Assembly: GCA_947456845.1 (NCBI GenBank)
Contig: CANGUJ010000222.1
Coordinates: 1-6,716 of the forward strand
From: Burkholderiales bacterium
GTDB lineage: Bacteria > Pseudomonadota > Gammaproteobacteria > Burkholderiales > JAEUOS01
DNA length: 6,716 nucleotides
Direction of reading: 5' to 3'
A program made the position numbers and the translations under genes. Below the pieces are notes generated by a model that saw only the letters and a program-made list of their open reading frames with translations, was not told the origin of the DNA and searched no databases. Position 1 is the first letter of the stretch. Every line of letters starts with the position of its first letter. Shown here in pieces: positions 4,889 to 6,716 of the stretch.

Positions 4889-5677
4889 TCAGCGTCCGAC
4901 GAACTGCGGCGTGCGTCGCGCCGCCATCGCGGCCACGCCTTCCTTGAAGTCCGCCGTCTTGTAGTGCGCGTTCTGCTCCACGCTTTCATGCGCCACGGCG
5001 TTGCGGATCTCGTCGACCAGGCCGCGCCTGAGGGTGGCGCGCGTCGATACCACCGCGATCGGCGCGGAACTGGCGATCTCGGCCGCCAACTTCACCGCTT
5101 CGGCGCGCACCTGGTCGGCCGGCACCAGCATGTCGGCCAGCCCCATGGCGTAGGCCTCCTCGCCGTCGATGCGCCGGCCGGTGTAGAACATCAGCGATGC
5201 CTTCTGCATGCCGATCACGCGCGGCAGCGTGACGGTAAGGCCGAAACCGGGGTGAAAGCCCAGGCGGTTGAAGTTGGCCGAGAAACGCGCCTCCTTGCAG
5301 GCCACGCGGAAGTCCGCCACCAGTGAAAGCCCCAGCCCGCCGCCGATGGCGGGGCCGTGCACAGCGGCCACCACCGGCTTGGTGCAGGAGAACATACGCG
5401 CAGCCTCGCCGTAAAGCGGATTGACGCGGCGCGGGCTGTCGGCGATGTCGCGGCGGTTCGGGTCGCTGAAGTTGGCGCCGGCGCAAAACGCCTTGCCCTG
5501 GGCGCACAGCACGATGGCGCGAACCTCCGGATCGGCTTCGAGGGCCTCGAACCCGTCGGCCAGCTCCTTGACCAGCTTGAAGTCGAAGAAGTTGTGCGGC
5601 GGGCGGCAGATCTCGACGATGGCGACATGGCCTGCGCGGGTGATAGCCGTTTCGGGGCCGATGACGGATTCGCTCAT
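4889..5677 (-). CDS. Enoyl-CoA hydratase/isomerase (crotonase) family protein
   Basis: A 262-residue cytoplasmic crotonase-fold protein of normal family length. Seen: the CoA/oxyanion-hole segment AFCAGANF (63-70), the second oxyanion segment HGPAIGGGLGLSL (107-119), VADFRVA (120-126), and LPRVIGMQKASLMFYTGRRI (151-170). By ungapped alignment with rat mitochondrial crotonase, catalytic Glu144 corresponds to Gly116 and Glu164 to Phe136, so both hydratase glutamates are missing. The oxyanion hole is kept, so a CoA thioester should still bind, but the reaction (isomerisation, hydrolysis, C-C cleavage or an atypical hydration) is unknown. The ATG at 5675-5677 is preferred over the longer open frame because it has GGAG eight bases upstream and starts a normal N-terminus. 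It lies 32 nt downstream of the acyl-CoA dehydrogenase, forming an operon. The step fits beta-oxidation-like degradation of an acyl-CoA, consistent with but not proof of a steroid-type pathway. Confidence 0.9.
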   Translation of the reverse strand: MSESVIGPETAITRAGHVAIVEICRPPHNFFDFKLVKELADGFEALEADPEVRAIVLCAQGKAFCAGANFSDPNRRDIADSPRRVNPLYGEAARMFSCTKPVVAAVHGPAIGGGLGLSLVADFRVACKEARFSANFNRLGFHPGFGLTVTLPRVIGMQKASLMFYTGRRIDGEEAYAMGLADMLVPADQVRAEAVKLAAEIASSAPIAVVSTRATLRRGLVDEIRNAVAHESVEQNAHYKTADFKEGVAAMAARRTPQFVGR

Positions 5678-5684
5678 GTGGTGT

Positions 5685-5689
5685 TCTCC
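5685..5689 (-). promoter_or_regulatory. Shine-Dalgarno site of the crotonase gene
   Basis: The minus strand reads CGGAGAACACCACATG. GGAG is 8 nt from the ATG at 5677 and sits in the 32-nt gap after the dehydrogenase stop, which fixes the 262-residue product. Confidence 0.75.
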
Positions 5690-5709
5690 GTTTTGTTGTC
5701 GCTGCTCGC

Positions 5710-6716
5710 CTAGAGCGAGGCGAACTGCTTGTTGGTGATCGAGGGCCAGAAGCCGGCGGCGCGCGCCTCGATGGCGGCGCGGCCGAGGCGCTCGGCCCAC
5801 CAGGCGTCGGCACCGCTGGCTTCGCGCCAGGCCCACAGGCGCCGGGTGGCGTAGTTCAGATGGTGCTCGTAGGTGAAGCCGATGGCGCCATGCACCTCGT
5901 GGGCGATGGAGGTCGCGCGGGTGGCCGCCTCGCCGATGCGGATCTTGGCGGTTGCGGCGCTGAAGAGCGTGGCGGCGCAATCGCGCGCGGAGGCGCCGCT
6001 GTCTCGCGCAGTAGCGCTCGGTGCATCGTCACACGCCACCATCGCGGCCATGCGCGCCGCTGCGACATCGCCGGCCATCAGGGCGAGTTGCTGCTGGATC
6101 GCCTGGTTCTTGCCGATCGGCTTGCCGAACTGGATGCGGTCGCCGGCATACTGCACCGACTGCTCGAGCACCCACTCCAGCGCGCCGGTCATCATGACGC
6201 TTTTCGCGATCGCGCCGAAGGTCAGCACCGGTTCAGCGAGTTGCGCGAACGGGTTGGCCGCCTGCGCGATGCACGGCGCAGCCATGAAGGCCACTTCGTC
6301 CATGGGCTCGCGCGCCGGGTTGAGGCGCTGGGTAACGCGCACGGTCTTGCCATCCGCCAGGGTCACCAGCGCAATGCTGCCGCCCAGGCCCACCACCGCA
6401 TGGCCGCAGTGGCGCGCCCAAGCCACGCGCGGCGCGTTGCCCGAGAGCGTGGCGCCGGCGCCCGACCCGGCCAGCGTGATGGCGCTACCTTCTTCGATGA
6501 GGGCGATCGGCCCGTCCGGAATGGCGATGCCGGCCGCCGACAGCAGCAGCCCGGCGATCATGGTTTCCGCCAGCGGCAACGGCACCTGCCAGTAGCCCAG
6601 CGCGCGCAGGATCGGATACGCGTCCGCCCACGATGCGCCGATGCCGCCCGACTCCTCCGAGGCGAGGGCCAGCGACATGCCGTTATCCACCGCCAGGGCC
6701 CACAAGCGCGCCGGCC
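5710..6716 (-). CDS. Acyl-CoA dehydrogenase, C-terminal part (runs off right edge)
   Basis: The frame is open to the window edge and stops at TAG 5710-5712, giving about 334 residues. The family is about 350-400, so only the N-terminus is missing; the TTG at 6703-6705 is an internal leucine, not a start. Numbering from that leucine, GGIGASWADAYPILRALGYW (20-39) is the N-terminal helical domain, the weakly conserved beta region spans about 65-150, and GDRIQFGKPIGKNQAIQQQL (188-207) is the conserved FAD/subunit-contact segment. VHGAIGFTYEHHLNYATRRL (271-290) leads into WAWREASG, where most members have the Y-E-G-T catalytic glutamate. The canonical base is therefore not evident. In the FadE/ChsE-type heteromeric dehydrogenases of steroid catabolism one subunit lacks the base, so this may be such a subunit; that is inference. 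FAD-dependent alpha,beta-dehydrogenation of an acyl-CoA is the expected role, ahead of the crotonase encoded 32 nt downstream. Confidence 0.88.
   Translation of the reverse strand, partial: PARLWALAVDNGMSLALASEESGGIGASWADAYPILRALGYWQVPLPLAETMIAGLLLSAAGIAIPDGPIALIEEGSAITLAGSGAGATLSGNAPRVAWARHCGHAVVGLGGSIALVTLADGKTVRVTQRLNPAREPMDEVAFMAAPCIAQAANPFAQLAEPVLTFGAIAKSVMMTGALEWVLEQSVQYAGDRIQFGKPIGKNQAIQQQLALMAGDVAAARMAAMVACDDAPSATARDSGASARDCAATLFSAATAKIRIGEAATRATSIAHEVHGAIGFTYEHHLNYATRRLWAWREASGADAWWAERLGRAAIEARAAGFWPSITNKQFASL

Noticed and set aside
4889..5980. A 363-residue version of the crotonase with about 100 extra N-terminal residues.
   Set aside because: The extra part overlaps the dehydrogenase gene, is Arg/His-rich out-of-frame sequence, and the internal ATG at 5677 has a proper Shine-Dalgarno.
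5873..6595. A 240-codon plus-strand open frame.
   Set aside because: It is antisense to the acyl-CoA dehydrogenase in G+C-rich DNA, where long shadow frames are expected, and its Ala/Ser/Met-rich product has no family features.

Overview
The window looks like part of a high-G+C betaproteobacterial chromosome (Rhodocyclales/Burkholderiales-like). This is an inference from three things: PEP-CTERM/exosortase-sorted proteins, large LuxR-C-terminal regulators with long unassigned N-terminal regions, and acyl-CoA catabolism genes with strong G/C third-position preference. No rRNA, tRNA, CRISPR array or complete insertion sequence is visible.

Every recognisable gene is on the minus strand, except one small uncertain ORF at 4637-4861. 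Going left to right: 1-245 is the N-terminus of an MFS transporter that runs off the left edge. 447-904 is a decayed module made of the C-terminal part of a PEP-CTERM protein directly abutting a remnant of the 3' end of a luxR-type gene. 905-1026 is unassigned spacer with a short direct repeat. 1027-1956 is an intact PEP-CTERM protein with signal peptide and Shine-Dalgarno site, in DNA visibly less G+C rich than its neighbours. 1957-2285 is its upstream region, holding a possible 79-codon ORF and an inverted repeat. 2286-3065 is a shortened LuxR-type regulator (regulator 1), and 3106-4320 is a full-length one (regulator 2). Between the two regulators is a 16-bp inverted repeat. 4321-4636 is largely featureless, and 4637-4861 is a small plus-strand ORF that may be a truncated acyltransferase. 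4889-5677 is a crotonase-fold protein, and 5710-6716 is an acyl-CoA dehydrogenase that runs off the right edge.

Two themes emerge. First, the left two thirds looks like a repeated 'luxR - PEP-CTERM' arrangement: the intact pair (regulator 1, then the 309-residue PEP-CTERM protein) is followed downstream by a second, degenerate copy of the same order. The two regulator 3' ends are about 110 nt long and nearly identical, with largely synonymous or frame-preserving differences. This fits duplication, a period of divergence as genes, then loss of most of one copy. Second, the right end is a two-gene acyl-CoA operon of a type common in steroid or other alicyclic/branched acyl-CoA degradation. Its crotonase lacks both canonical catalytic glutamates, and its dehydrogenase lacks a recognisable Y-E-G catalytic motif. 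Whether the LuxR-type proteins control the PEP-CTERM gene, the acyl-CoA operon, or neither cannot be decided from this sequence.
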